Source: Endomychus coccineus
Lineage: Eukaryota > Arthropoda > Insecta > Coleoptera > Endomychidae
Reading direction: 5' to 3'
Assembly (NCBI GenBank): GCA_958510875.1
Contig: OY294067.1
Span: 108,594,921 to 108,658,920, forward strand
DNA length: 64,000 nucleotides
Made by a program: the position numbers and the translations under genes. The notes below the pieces were generated by a model. That model searched no databases. It was not told the DNA's origin and worked only from the letters and a program-made list of their open reading frames with translations. Positions 24,349 to 36,239 of the stretch are shown in pieces (within the stretch, counting starts at the first letter, position 1; each line of letters begins with the position of its first letter).

Positions 24349-24616
24349 TAGTGAAGTCATTCTACGGAAAAATGAGGCGAGGTTCGTAAAAATTTGATAG
24401 AGGTTGGGGAGGTGGAAAAAGTTGTTTCTTGTGATAAGAGTAATGATATTCCAGAATTTCTACAAGAAATATTTGGCGGAACCATCCCAAAAATCCCAAA
24501 AACAGGTTTCTGGGCCTTTTTTTAGGTCAGTTTTGAAGTTTTAATTTTTTTCAACCCCTTAGACTTCTGACTAAGATTTGGCAGTTGGACCCTTTTATTG
24601 TCCATGTTCAAGGAAG

Positions 24617-24618
<2 letters not shown>

Positions 24619-24676
<58 letters not shown>
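24619..24676. repeat. (TA)n tract
   Basis: Alternating TA next to the first SINE copy. ORFs over it (Ile-Tyr repeats) are artefacts. Confidence 0.97.
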
Positions 24677-24679
<3 letters not shown>

Positions 24680-24895
24680 AAGTTTAAAGTTTCTTTGCCT
24701 AATTGGCCACTATCGTGTATGTAACTTAAGAGATATAGTATTAAATTTTCTGAATTATGAAGATAACTTAGATAATTTAACATAGGATTATAAAGATGAA
24801 TAAACGTAAAAGATTGAACCATAGGCGGGATTCGAACCCACATTTCTGGATTTCTAGTCCAGGGTGTTTACCAATTACACCACTTCGGTCCTATT
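24677..24895 (-). mobile_element. tRNA-derived SINE, minus strand
   Basis: Read on the minus strand, a tRNA-like head (24816-24892) is followed by an unrelated body and an AT tail at the TA tract. The head has a perfect A box (TGGTGTAATTGG) and B box (GGTTCGAATCC). Its anticodon-like hairpin has a CTGGA/TCCAG stem and loop CTAGAAA (AGA anticodon position). It has the same head and body as the copy at 25499. Confidence 0.8.
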
Positions 24896-25498
24896 AGATT
24901 TTTATATTTTTGTAAATATAAACCTCTGAAAGGATAGTAGATCATTGATGAACACAATGCGATTCGATGCCCTACCATAGATCAACTATTCACGCACATT
25001 CATCTGAAGTTCAGTCGTTTTTTGAAGTAAGGATTGTAGGTTAGTACTGCTATGGTTGGCAGTTACTTGACAGTTCTTATTCAAATGACAGCATCCCGGT
25101 TCTTATATATTTCAATAGAACTGACTGAGAATTGTTCTGGTTAATTATAAACAAGTTTAAAGTTTCTTTGCCTAATTGGCCACTATCGTGTATGTAACTT
25201 AAGAGATATAGTATTAAATTTTCTGAATTATGAAGATAACTTAGATAATTAACCAGAACAATTCTCAGTCAGTTCTATTGAAATATATAAGAACCGGGAT
25301 GCTGTCATTTGAATAAGAACTGTCAAGTAACTGCCAACCATAGCAGTACTAACCTAAAATCCTTACTTCAAAAAGCGACTGAACTTCAGATGAATGTGCG
25401 TGAATAGTTGATCTATGGTAGGGCATCGAATCGCATTGTGTTCATCAATGATCTACTATCCTTTCAGAGGTTTAAATTTACAAAAATATAAAAATCTA
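24896..25498. repeat. Long palindrome joining two SINE copies
   Basis: 24896-25148 and 25253-25498 are near-identical reverse complements. Examples are GATCATTGATGAACACAATG near 24930 and its complement near 25445. The 104-base spacer is another SINE body fragment. With the flanking SINEs the inverted arms exceed 400 bases each. Confidence 0.93.
25149..25252 (-). mobile_element. SINE body fragment in the palindrome spacer
   Basis: Same sequence and orientation as 24676-24778 (starts ACAAGTTTAAAGTTTCTTTG), without the tRNA-like head. Confidence 0.85.
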
Positions 25499-25671
25499 AT
25501 AGGACCGAAGTGGTGTAATTGGTAAACACCCTGGACTAGAAATCCAGAAATGTGGGTTCGAATCCCGCCTATGGTTCAATCTTTTACGTTTATTCATCTT
25601 TATAATCCTATGTTAAATTATCTAAGTTATCTTCATAATTCAGAAAATTTAATACTATATCTCTTAAGTTA
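25499..25671 (+). mobile_element. tRNA-derived SINE, plus strand
   Basis: The tRNA-like head is at 25502-25577 with A box TGGTGTAATTGG and B box GGTTCGAATCC, followed by the body TTTTACGTTTATTCATCTTT and a (TA)n tail starting at about 25670. The body after the head and the presence of several copies argue for a SINE, not a tRNA gene. The AGA anticodon would be Ser, but there is no long variable arm as tRNA-Ser requires. Confidence 0.85.
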
Positions 25672-25781
<110 letters not shown>

Positions 25782-25810
25782 CTTTTGTTGATATTCTTGA
25801 ACCATTTGTA

Positions 25811-25918
25811 ATATTTGTATGTTTTCTTGGTATATTGGTTCGTATATATACTGATAATGAAATAAAAATTTTTATTTCATTATCAGTATATATACGAACC
25901 AATATACCAAGAAAACAT

Positions 25919-25926
<8 letters not shown>
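25811..25926. repeat. Perfect 116 bp palindrome without spacer
   Basis: The sequence is its own reverse complement about the axis 25868/25869 (AATAAAAA|TTTTTATT). Arms are 58 bases each; the positions I checked all pair. It is flanked by TA tracts on both sides. No ORF is meant by it; it could extrude as a hairpin. Confidence 0.95.

Positions 25927-25972
<46 letters not shown>
25927..25972. repeat. (TA)n tract
   Basis: Alternating TA between the perfect palindrome and the next SINE palindrome. Confidence 0.95.
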
Positions 25973-25974
<2 letters not shown>

Positions 25975-26165
25975 CTTAAGAGATATAGAATTAAATTTTC
26001 TGAATTATGAAGATAACTTAGATAATTTAACATAGGATTATAAAGATGAATAAACAATCCCACCTATGGTTCAATCTTTTACGTTTATTCATCTTTATAA
26101 TCCTATGTTAAATTATCTAAGTTATCTTCATAATTCAGAAAATTTAATTCTATATCTCTTAAGTT
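25973..26165. repeat. SINE-body palindrome
   Basis: 25973-26055 (minus SINE body) and 26083-26165 (plus SINE body) are reverse complements with a 27-base spacer that is the end of the tRNA-like head. The plus copy runs on to about 26215 before another TA tract. Confidence 0.9.
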
Positions 26166-26211
26166 ACATACACGATAGTGGCCAATTAGGCAAAGAAACT
26201 TCAAACTTGTT

Positions 26212-26250
<39 letters not shown>

Positions 26251-26253
26251 GTT

Positions 26254-26985
26254 TTTCGGGATAAAAGTTATAATTGGGCTATTTTGATCAAATCTCCACC
26301 AAATTGGATGAAATTTGGTGTCAAAGTAGATCATGGTGACCATAATAAGTGATCCAGAGATGAGTTAAAATATTCAATAGTTTTGATAAAAATCCAAATT
26401 TGGGAGATTTGCCCCAAATTTTGAAGATGCCGCCAATTACGGCAAACAAATTGCAGAGTACTCTTTTTGGGCTCAAATTGAAGGATATTCTATATAGTTT
26501 GACGTGGTGCAACTTGATTTATAAGATTAGCCCATTTCTTGGCCATTTACAGCATATATATATGCGCGCGCAGATTTCCCACCTTTATTGTATTATAATA
26601 GGATTTTATCACTAAATATTGTTCTTGATATGGCTTTTTTTGCATATGTATGTTAGAAAACATATACATTATTTATTTGAGGCCCGCTTGTGATATAGTG
26701 ACATTTTTTTTTACTACACGTATTAATTATTATAGAATATATAGGTATATACAACATCACCTGCGCTTTTTCTAATTCAAACTTACTTCTGATGATGTGA
26801 GCCACGTCTACCAATATTATGAGATAAAAATTATTTTTATAAAACAATGACAGGTACAAATATTGTGTATCTTATGATGTTTTTTTTTCTGTATTTTCCT
26901 GTTTTAAGAGAATGTCCGATTTTCCGATCTAATAATGTCTAATCTATAATTTTAACCGGCTGTTAAAAATTTTAACGTTATTAAA
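26254..26985 (+). repeat. Inner left arm of element B
   Basis: Reverse complement of 27547-28400, for example CCAAATTGGATGAAATTTGG near 26302 against its complement near 28345. It ends at the H2A-bearing loop. Confidence 0.9.
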
Positions 26986-27273
26986 TTCAATAATCTCATC
27001 AAATTAACTTTAAATATTCAAAAAAAATTAACTATGAGGTAATAATAAAAGTTCAATTGGAGATCAGGTAGATGAATAAATATAAATAGGTTAGTTATTA
27101 AAAAAAAACAGTACTATATTCTTTATCTGTAATATGTAATTAGTTATTATATTTATTATTATATGTATGATTTTTTGACTCCATTATTGGTATTTTCTTT
27201 TTCTACTTGTTGTACTGAATGTTGTAGGGTACATAGACAGTCGGTTCTAGGATTTTCGTTCACTACTATTTGT

Positions 27274-27289
27274 GGCCCTGAGAAGGGCC
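27274..27289 (-). terminator. Histone mRNA 3' stem-loop
   Basis: On the minus strand: GGCCCTTCTCAGGGCC, a 6 bp stem and 4-base loop matching the stem-loop of replication-dependent histone mRNAs. It is followed by CACAA and a purine-rich GAACGAAAA that could be the U7-binding element. It lies 27 bases downstream of the H2A stop codon, the normal place. Confidence 0.85.
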
Positions 27290-27316
27290 GATGATACTCT
27301 CGTTGTACGAGTTGAT

Positions 27317-27544
27317 TTATGCTTTCTTTTCGGTTTTCTTTGGTAGCAATATTGCTTGAATGTTAGGCAAGACTCCGATTTGAGCAATTGTCACACCTGA
27401 CAATAGCTTGTTCAATTCTTCGTCGTTGCGGATGGCCAATTGCAGATGACAGGGGATGATTCTTGTTTTTTTATTGTCCTGGGCTGCGTTATTGGGTAAT
27501 TCCAAAACTTCGGCGGCCAAATATTCCATCACTGCGGCTAGATA
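27317..27544 (-). pseudogene. Captured 3' half of histone H2A
   Basis: The minus strand encodes 75 residues, equivalent to H2A 50-124, without frameshift or internal stop. It reads [50 protein letters not shown] and [10 protein letters not shown], then stop. Six residues differ from the near-invariant insect H2A: LAGN is LPNN, AARD is AAQD, IPRH is IPCH, QGGV is QIGV and AVLL is AILL. Changes at such conserved sites suggest pseudogene decay. The histone homology starts almost exactly at the inner arm border (27546), and the 3' stem-loop is included. The N-terminal half and promoter are absent, so it is not a working histone gene. Confidence 0.93.
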
Positions 27545-27546
27545 GT

Positions 27547-28472
<926 letters not shown>

Positions 28473-28740
28473 TAGGGGAAGTAATGACCGCAAACACTCC
28501 AAATTTGAACCAAAGCTTCCTTGAACATGGACAATAAAAGGGTCCAACTCTCAAACCTTAGTCACACGTCTAAGGGGTTGAAAAAAATTAAAACTTCAAA
28601 ACTGACTTTAAAAAAGGCCCAGAAACCAGTTTTTGGGATTTTTGGGATGGTTCCGCCAAATATTTCTTGTAGAAATTCTGGAATATCATTACTCTTATCA
28701 CAAGAAACAACTTTTTCCACCCCCCCAACCTCTATCAAAT

Positions 28741-29153
28741 TATCTTGCTGCAAAAAATTACAAGCGAAATTAACTCATGAAAATCAGTCCGATATTGACG
28801 CAGATGATTTATGTGAAGAAATTTCACAATGTCAAGTATTTATTACGAATTCAAAAAAAGATATATCCCAAATAATTCAGTATATTTATTCAAATGATTT
28901 AGTAGGAGTTTATCCAAATTTTACTGTAGCCCTCCGTATTCTTTTATCATTACCTGTCTCAGTTGCGTCCGTGGAGCGGTCTTTTTCGAAATTAAAAATC
29001 ATAAAGAGTTATTTACGCTCCACAATGGCGCAAAATAGATTATCAGATCTCGCAATAATTTCAATTGAGTCTGACATACTAGATAGACTTAATATTCATG
29101 ATATTATTCGAATTTTTTCTTTGTTAAAAGCTAGGAAAGTAAAATTTATTTAA
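28741..29153 (+). pseudogene. hAT transposase C-terminal dimerisation domain (ZMYM1-like)
   Basis: The frame stays open to a TAA at 29151-29153. It contains LTHENQSDIDADDLCEEI, NFTVALRILLSLPVSVASVE, RSFSKLKIIKSYLRSTMAQN, RLSDLAIISIE and ends KARKVKFI. The block LPVSVASVERSFSKLKxIKxxLRSTMxxxRLxxLAxxSIE is the diagnostic hAT dimerisation domain. It is the 3' continuation of 24121-24348. The frame seen upstream to 28521 runs through the inserted inverted-repeat element and is not part of the protein. The N-terminal zinc finger and the catalytic domain are missing, so no active enzyme is made. Confidence 0.9.
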
Positions 29154-29619
29154 TGACTTATTTACATTGTTTGTATTTAATTTACCGTATAATATGTATC
29201 ATGTTTATATTATGAATACTATATTTTCCATTTATTATTGTTGTTTATCTGTTTTCTGGTATTTGTAATTTTGTATTTTAAATAAGAAAGTTTACACAGA
29301 CTATTTAAATCTTTGTGTGTTGTTTATTTCAATGCGTTAAGAATATAACAAAAACGGTCATTTAAATGTCCCTAAACAGAAGCCTAAAAATTATAATATT
29401 TCAAATTAATTATTCATAATTTTTTTATTCATGACGTATCACTTAAAAATGCTACTAGAGAATTAAAAATTAAAGTGTCCGAACCTATAGTTGTTGGAGC
29501 TCTTATCACCTAGGCATGCAAAATATTTATAATATTAGTTTTTGATACAAATGTTTTTAATTAATGGGGCGCCATCAACAATTTTGATACAGGCGCCGCA
29601 TGCTCCTGGCGCGCCCCTG

Positions 29620-31270
29620 TTTGCACGCTCTCATGAGTTCGAATGTATTAAAAATGACTAATATTTCAAACTATTTAATAATACGACAAAGATAGCTGAA
29701 ACTATTCAACGTTACAATATACAGGTGTTCCGTCTAAAACACATATTAGAAGTATTTTGAGTTCTGATGCTATCAGTCTGAACATTGGTTCATAATCGGA
29801 TTATTTTCTGTTCAATTATAATATTTTTAAAATGGCGGAACATCCGGTTATACCGGAAATTGACATAACTTCGTTATTTCAAACAGAAAAGTAAATTTTT
29901 TATTGAGTTGATTCCTCATGCCCAAGTCTAGTCGTTTTCGAAATATTCAGACTATTTAGAAAATTTTTCAGTTTGAACCTTTCTGTTTGAAAATCAATAA
30001 CCTGTCATTTTTGAATATTTAGAAATCGTTTTCGAGCATCAGAAAAAAAGATGGATCTTTCTTTTAATGTATTTGTTACTGGGGAAAAACAAATGAAAAT
30101 CAGGGAGGGGGAAGTTCAAGTACTCAACTCATTTTTTCAAAGAGAATGTGTTAAATCGAAATTTTTACAGATTATAGATATGATGCTTAAATTGACTGCA
30201 TTGTAAATTCAATGTCATACCTTAATCCATTTCTGAGTTTTTGAGCAGAGCGGTCCGTCGAAATACTCTATGCTATTCGCTTTGTTTCACGCACTGTTCG
30301 GTGCGCTAGCTATCTGGCCGATTGTAGAGGAAACAGTGCTAAATAATCGAACTCGCGCAACTAGACAGACTGCGGCTCGTGCTTTTGATTGGCTTATGCG
30401 AAAGAACGAGTGACCATAGCGAATGAACTAGACTGCTGCTCGAGCTCAGGATCGGCTTATGCGAACTAAGTCGCTTTCCTTCCACTCAAACGGTACGTTA
30501 AGAGGGAGAGAGCTTAGCCAACGAAGTCTTTCCTCCTTTCGGCTCATACGTTAACACAGCGGTCAAACGGTTATTCAAAATTTTCACAGATTATAGATTT
30601 GATGCGTTAAATTCACTAGAGTGCAGAGAGAACTCACTGTTAATGATATATACTAATTGAAATTGAATAAATTTATTGTCAAATGCGAAACACTCCGTCT
30701 GAACCCTTTGGTATGGGTAGAGTACCGACCAACCTCCTACAAATATCCAGGATGGTTATTATGTATGGAAAGGGTCAACGGTATGAGATATTAAGTTTTG
30801 TACAGAAACGTTAGGAAATGTTTAACACTATTGGGTATATTTTAATATATTTCTTGTTGCAGATTTCAAATCCAACGCTAACTTTTTTTTTTATAACACC
30901 CGTGCTTAGCATCGTGGAAAGAACTTTTTCCGAGTTCGATAAATGTTTAAATACATGCATGTGCAATGCCCGTTTAATAATTTGAACATTTCTATCTTTG
31001 TTGTTCTTTTAGGTATAAATATGGAATTATTTTGTTGATCCTATGGGCTTATAGCTTATATTGAATTCGATAAATGAATGCTTTAATTTTAAAGGCTGAA
31101 AATCAAAGTGGCATTAGATTTCAATTATTAATGTTATATAAAATTATAAGTTATTGCTTTTGATTTTGATAACATTATTCACCAAATTGGGCACATATAG
31201 CTCTATTCTTTTTGAATTAAAACAATGTCGTAGGCAAATCGTTATAAAAGTAGCTAGCTTCGATACTTAC
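29620..31270. other. Intron stretch, unassigned
   Basis: Part of the cadherin intron. A segment near 29830-29960 (CGGTTATACCGG, AACTTCGTTATTTCAAAC) recurs inverted near 54410-54460, so at least that piece is repetitive. Around 30240-30560 the sequence is less AT-rich; I cannot assign it. Confidence 0.5.
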
Positions 31271-31474
31271 ATTCTGTTCCTCAATATGAACGCTATCAAC
31301 AGCAAAATAACCAAGGTTCCAAGAATTGACGAAACACCAATTAACCAAGTGCGTAAGGTTGATTCCAGTCTGTCCACTGGTACGTCTTGGTTCGTAAAAC
31401 TACTGAGTTCCAGTTTGGTAGTGATAAGAAGTGCCCGTTGTAGTTTAGAAAACTGAGCAATGTCCGCCATGTCT
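31271..31474 (-). CDS. BtR-type cadherin, transmembrane exon
   Basis: Acceptor AATTTACAG and donor GTAAGTATC bound 204 bases in phase with both neighbours. It encodes DMADIAQFSKLQRALLITTK, then LSSFTNQDVPVDRLESTLRT and a single hydrophobic helix WLIGVSSILGTLVILLLIAF followed by the basic stop-transfer ILRNR. This gives a type I topology: extracellular membrane-proximal domain, TM helix, short cytoplasmic tail in the next exon. Sequence and layout agree with the insect midgut cadherin family. Confidence 0.92.
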
Positions 31475-32319
31475 CTGTAAATTGTAAATAAATGTGAAGA
31501 ATACAGATGTTGACTTACTTGAATGAAAACTTCTTTCTTTAATAAATTTGATAATAATGCTCTTAGCTAGTGGTATTATTCAATTTCGTAGAGATTGATA
31601 AAAATTGTTTACATATGTTTAGACGCTCACAAAGCGATTAGTTCTAAAATTGCTCATACGACCCCCTCCTCGGTACTACTCTGTTGTCGACATAGCAACT
31701 TTCCCAGAGATACAGAGAAAATACCAAAATGCAGCTGGAGTTTGAGTCGGAATATGCGGTTCCAACCCGAAGTCTGAACTATCTGTTAATCTCGGTGCTT
31801 ATGCGTAACCAGTGCTTGGGTTATCTGCAAGCATAATTAAAATGCCTATATCATCTTAGACTGAAGGTTGAACCTTACTAGCAGTTGCGGCTGGTACTAA
31901 AGGGCACAAAGGCCTCGTGCTCACCCAACCACCAACGTACCCACCCAACCACCAAGATAAACAGAAAGAAATGCGCATGTAATTCAGAGTGCATTATTTT
32001 ATTCTGCACGTCAGGCGACAGGCGCTTGCGATTCTAATGGTCAAAACTATGTTCCGGAGAACGTTCTGAAGTGTACCTATTTGAAGTATGATTGGACTGA
32101 CTACGGTTATCTTCGCCGTACGTGCTTACACCGTTGGATTGGGGCACAAAGCAATGTCTCTCCAGTAAACGTCTTGTCTTCATAGTGTACAGCGTGTGAA
32201 TTCAATCCGACGTGAAGTGATGATGGAAGTTAATTGTCTGAGAAATATTTAAAAAAACCCGCTATCATTTTCAGTAACAAATACACTATTTTGTTTTATG
32301 TGCTTAATTTTTAAGGAAG

Positions 32320-33158
32320 AAATGCGTGGAATAAACAAGGGTTGAATGAGTTGAAACACATCGCAGAGAGGGCAAAGAAACACGAAAATTCCGTTTTTCA
32401 CATGAATGCATATATGAATTTTAATCTTCTAGGCAAAGTGAATATGTGAACAGTTAGACAGTGCATATTTGCGACATTAAATTAAGTACAACGAAGTTGT
32501 GGAAAAAATCGTCATATTTTGCGCCGGTTAATTATATGTATAAAATATTGTGGTGCCCTTGAATTGGCGTTACGAGGCCATGATGAGACAATGACTTCGG
32601 CAAATTTAGGTATTTATGTAGGCTTAATCAACTTTGCAGGTGAATTAGACGCTGTACTTGCAATATATATGAAAGGTTCAGGTTCACGTGCTTAAAGGTG
32701 TGTCAAAAACTATTCAGAACGAATTGCTACATACAATGTTGCAAATTCACAAGCAGGAAATTAAATCTGCAAATTCCATTGCTTTGGAGGTCGATGAAAC
32801 TACAGACACCTCTAATCATCAGCAAATGGTTGTTATTATTCGATACGTGTTTAATAGACAACTTTTTGAACCCTTTTGGTCTTTTTTTAAGCCGGGTGGA
32901 CATAATGCTGATGTATTACCAAAAACATTGCTGAATGAATTGCAAACTATTTTAAATTTTCCTTCTGGTTCTGATAACAATAAACTAATCTCTTTAAGTT
33001 ACGATGGGGCATCCGTGATGAGTGGTAAGACAAAGGTCCAAGCCATTATCAAAAGAACATTTCCACATGCACATTATATTCACTGTTACGCGCATCAATT
33101 TAATCTAATTATTGAACAAGCGGCACAGTGCAATAAATAAGTAAAAATTTTCACTATG
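32320..33158 (+). pseudogene. ZMYM1-like hAT transposase, central part
   Basis: In order: WNKQGLNELKHIAERAKKHE (HE motif after the zinc finger), ELALRGHDET, LDAVLAIYMKGS, GVSKTIQNELL, ANSIALEVDETTDTSNHQQM (first catalytic Asp region, DETTDxSxxxQ), LSYDGASVMSG (second Asp region), and FPHAHYIHCYAHQFNLIIEQ (CxxH motif). These follow the usual order of the DUF4371/hAT catalytic region. Frame changes occur before 32688. The frame ends at TAA 33138-33140, just before the Crypton segment; the next few bases, read through the stop, still fit the family (VKIF). Confidence 0.9.
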
Positions 33159-33473
33159 ATACCACTAAAGGTCAAATTATTTCTGGAAATTTTTTATTTA
33201 TTTTATTTTCTAAAAATATTCATGAGCGAGAAAAAATTTCCCGGATATTAATTTGACTTCGCGTGGTATTCGGTAAGAAAATTCCACACCGAATTGTGGT
33301 GGAAAATCAAATATTTTTAAAATTTATATTTCGATTCTCAACAATGCAAATTATTTTCTTCATCAAGTCACCAGCGAAACATAAACAGTGTGGTCGACTT
33401 GATTGTTGAGTTGCCATGGTAACTAAGTGAGACCCTAACCTCGAAATTATTATTTCACTTTTGAAGCTGTCAA

Positions 33474-34648
33474 GTGGCACGACGTAAAAAAATGTTTCGC
33501 TTCGGTCAAGAAAGTGAAGAAAATATTCGCCAGGGGATTGAGCAGTTGACACCCGCGAATACCAGGGAATCGAAGTCCGGCCTATGGAGGCAGCTTACAA
33601 ACTTTTGCGCAGAAACATCGTTGAATTTCGATAGAGCGAATATACCTGTGGGAGAACTGGCTCTTATTCTTGAAGACTATGGGTTCAACATGCGAAAAAA
33701 GAACTCGGAAGACTACAAGGAGAGTGTTATCAAAGTTTTATGAAATTTCAAAGCCAAGCAGTTGCAGGAATATTTTTTTGAAAAGTGTAATCGCAAATTT
33801 AATCCATTTTCTGACATATAATTTTTGAACGCAAGAGCTGCAAAAAATGCTAGGCGCCGGTAGCTACAAATGGATTCAACCAAGAGAAAGGGAAGTTCAT
33901 CTGCACTATCAGAAGACGAGCTGAGAAAAATTATTGAGCTTTGGGACGAAAACACTCCGGAAGGACTGCAGAAAGAGCTTTTCCACGTTGCTGGTCATGA
34001 ATTGGCCTGGAGGGGAAATGAAGGAGCGGCAGCACAACTCGAATATTTTGTGGAGGAAATTGACAATAGAGAGGAACCAACAGGTCGCATTGAGTATAAC
34101 CCGGTTTTTTCCAGGACCACCCAAGGCGGTTCAAAGAAAATGGCTGACAGTAAGTGGCTAGTACCGAATACACTCAACGAAGAAATATGCCCAGTGAGAC
34201 TGTTCAAAAAACTAACAAGCAAGCGAGGCCCCATCAAAACGAAGCGTTTATCTTTGACGCCAAATCCAAACTGAGTTCCAAAGGCTGGTACAAGAACAGT
34301 CCAGTTGGACAGAATACAATATCTTCCTGGTTCAAATCCGCTGCATCATTGATTGGAATTGATGTCAAAAAGATCAAAATAACAAATCATTCTGCAAGTG
34401 CCAATGCTGTTTCAACTTCAGCCAAAACGGGAATTGGATAACAGCAATTGATTAAAATTACCGGTCATGGTAGCAGCCACTCAATAAAACCATATCTGCA
34501 AATAGACTCGGGTCATCATCAGGAAATAATTGACGCAATGAGGTCTGCTTCAACTTCGGCAAAGACGATTCGAGAATCTCTGAATCAAGAACAAGCAACT
34601 ACTTCCAATCAACCTGCCATAGTTTATAATAATTGCATTTCCATATAA
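33474..34648 (+). pseudogene. Crypton tyrosine recombinase (DUF3504/KIAA1958-like)
   Basis: It lies in several frames with frameshifts. The N-terminal part has NIPVGELALILEDYGFNMRK (33474-33743). The middle (33870-34274) has FHVAGHELAWRGNEGAAAQL, EPTGRIEYNPVFSRTTQGGS, SKWLVPNTLNEEICPVRLFK and KLTSKRGPI. The C-terminal part (34154-34648) has GWYKNSPVGQNTISSWFK, KITNHSASANAVS and KITGHGSSHSIKPYLQ. NHSxR..., ITGH and the Tyr after SIKP correspond to the tyrosine-recombinase catalytic boxes. The Arg of HxxR is Ser here, which together with the frameshifts implies inactivity. The same domain is domesticated in ZMYM2/3/4, QRICH1 and KIAA1958. Confidence 0.85.
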
Positions 34649-34759
34649 ACAATAATTACAATAGTCAAAATAATATAAATAATTAGATTTATTATCACTT
34701 GTAACCATTCATATAACATAAAAGCTAAAAACTCATCTATTTTTTCATGTTATTTTTCA

Positions 34760-35520
34760 ACTGCTGGAAATCTAGCTAGGCAAATATAACAAATTTACAT
34801 TGCGTCGAAGTTTCGATGCCATCCTCTAGGTATGGGTTACAAGCCTGCGATAATTCTGAAATTTTTACTCATTGTAGTTGCATGAAAATGGCAACCTAAA
34901 GCGTAACATAATATATTCTTTTATATAATATCAATTTTGGATTACTACAAGTAGTAGAAAGTTATAATTTTATCAAATTTAATGTGCTTTGCAGTTTCGG
35001 TAATGTCCATGTAATGGCTTCTCAGCCTGCCCTTTAAAATATTGTTTTCTACTCATTGTAGTTACACGGTAATGCAGTTTTATAATGAAATATATTACAT
35101 TCTTCGATTTTTTATTTACTTCGGGCTACTACAAGTGGTAAAAAATAAAAAAATATTAGTTTTATAGATACATACCTACAGGAACAGAAACACACCAATG
35201 GACTCTTAGCCTATAAACTGTTGATTACTACTGATTGTAGTAGCTCAAAAAATATAATATTCTCTTCGAATATTTTATATTTACTTGAGCTTACTACAAG
35301 TGGTAGAAAATTATAATTTTAGAGGTTTTTCGAGAAGCTGCATGAACGGATTCATAGCGCGTCATAGCTTTGTCAGCAATTATTTAGGCCTTCAAATTGG
35401 TAATTTCTACTCATTGTAGTTGCATGGGAATACCATTTCAAGATAGAAAATAGTATATTCTTCAATTTTACATAAGTTTTGAGTAACTACAAGTGGTAGA
35501 AAATTGTTTTTTTTTGTGTT
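34760..35520. repeat. ~180 bp tandem repeat array with internal inverted motif (4 units)
   Basis: The motif CTACTCATTGTAGTT-like recurs at about 34871, 35055, 35234 and 35413, spacings of 184, 179 and 179 bases. Each unit also has its near complement, ACTACAAGTGGTAGAAAAT, about 75-100 bases downstream. Units differ by substitutions and indels. The array directly follows the Crypton recombinase. Confidence 0.85.
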
Positions 35521-35743
35521 TTTATTAACGTGCGTTATGGGCGCTTTAATGGTATGGAATTCATAACCAGCGTCAGGAAGCATCAATCATAGGAGACTGT
35601 GATCATTGTATTTTGACACTTCAAAACATCAAAAAAACTCGCGTTTTGTTGCAATAAAGAATATTGCACAGTCAGTAAAACCAATAAAATTCTTTGTTTA
35701 AAAAAGGAATCGATTTGAAAATCATACTATATGCAAAATATGC

Positions 35744-36064
35744 GTGAAATTGTCTGATGTAATGATCAATCACCGTACCATGACATATCTATTCGCATTG
35801 ATAGAGGATTATGGCTCCAACTTGAAGAAAGAAAATTTGTTCGGAATTGTCCACCAATATTTGCATCTAAACTACGCAAAATTGAAAGTACTGAATATGA
35901 AAAAGGTAAATAAATTAGTGTCTAAATATTATATATATATTTTATTAGACATAGACACAATTGAAAACATTCAAAGTCCTGCATTTTCACCATTAAGAAG
36001 AGAGGGGGTGTCCGAAGAATATAGAAAACATCTTAGCTTTGTAATTAAAATGTATCAAAACTAA
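35744..36064 (+). CDS. Hypothetical ORF (106 codons) in the Crypton segment
   Basis: Starts MKLSDVMINHRTMTYLFALI and ends LSFVIKMYQN with TAA. AATAAA follows at about 36079. An intron-like span (GTAAATAAATTAG...TTTATTAG, 35905-35949) sits inside and could be spliced. No domain recognised. It could be a second Crypton gene, a captured exon or chance; the protein-like composition and nearby poly(A) signal make it worth listing. Confidence 0.3.
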   Translation: MKLSDVMINHRTMTYLFALIEDYGSNLKKENLFGIVHQYLHLNYAKLKVLNMKKVNKLVSKYYIYILLDIDTIENIQSPAFSPLRREGVSEEYRKHLSFVIKMYQN

Positions 36065-36239
36065 ATATTATGTGAACAAATAAAAACCAGTCTGTCAAAA
36101 ATGGTCTGTTATCGTAAACGTCAAAAAGTTTCCAGTATAATTCGCTGTTGAGTATCCCACGAGATAAGAATTCCCACTAAAATACCTCCGTTGCCATGGT
36201 GATCTGTCAAAATAACGTATTTTGATTGGTTCAAAATTA

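Larger units (their letters stand above)
33159..36239 (+). mobile_element. Crypton-related insertion in the hAT transposase
   Basis: The hAT coding sequence is broken after GTAAAAATTTT and resumes at GGAATTTTATTTGC, sharing AATTTT at the junctions, a possible 6 bp target duplication. Inside are the tyrosine-recombinase relic (33474-34648), an approximately 180 bp tandem array (34760-35520) and an ORF (35744-36064). Cryptons move through a circular DNA intermediate by a tyrosine recombinase and lack TIRs; none are seen. Exact ends are inferred from the interruption of the hAT frame. Confidence 0.7.

Noticed and set aside
24816..25577. Two tRNA genes with AGA anticodon, in opposite strands
   Set aside because: The acceptor stem pairs poorly, tRNA-Ser needs a long variable arm, and both are followed by the same non-tRNA body and TA tail. 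They are SINE heads.
30840..30990. Possible hAT dimerisation remnant (TPVLSIVERTFSEFDK)
   Set aside because: Only one short motif-like stretch, and no TIR or further domain nearby; not enough for a call.
34760..35520. CRISPR-like array
   Set aside because: Units are ~180 bases, diverged throughout, without short identical repeats and unique spacers; the genome is eukaryotic.
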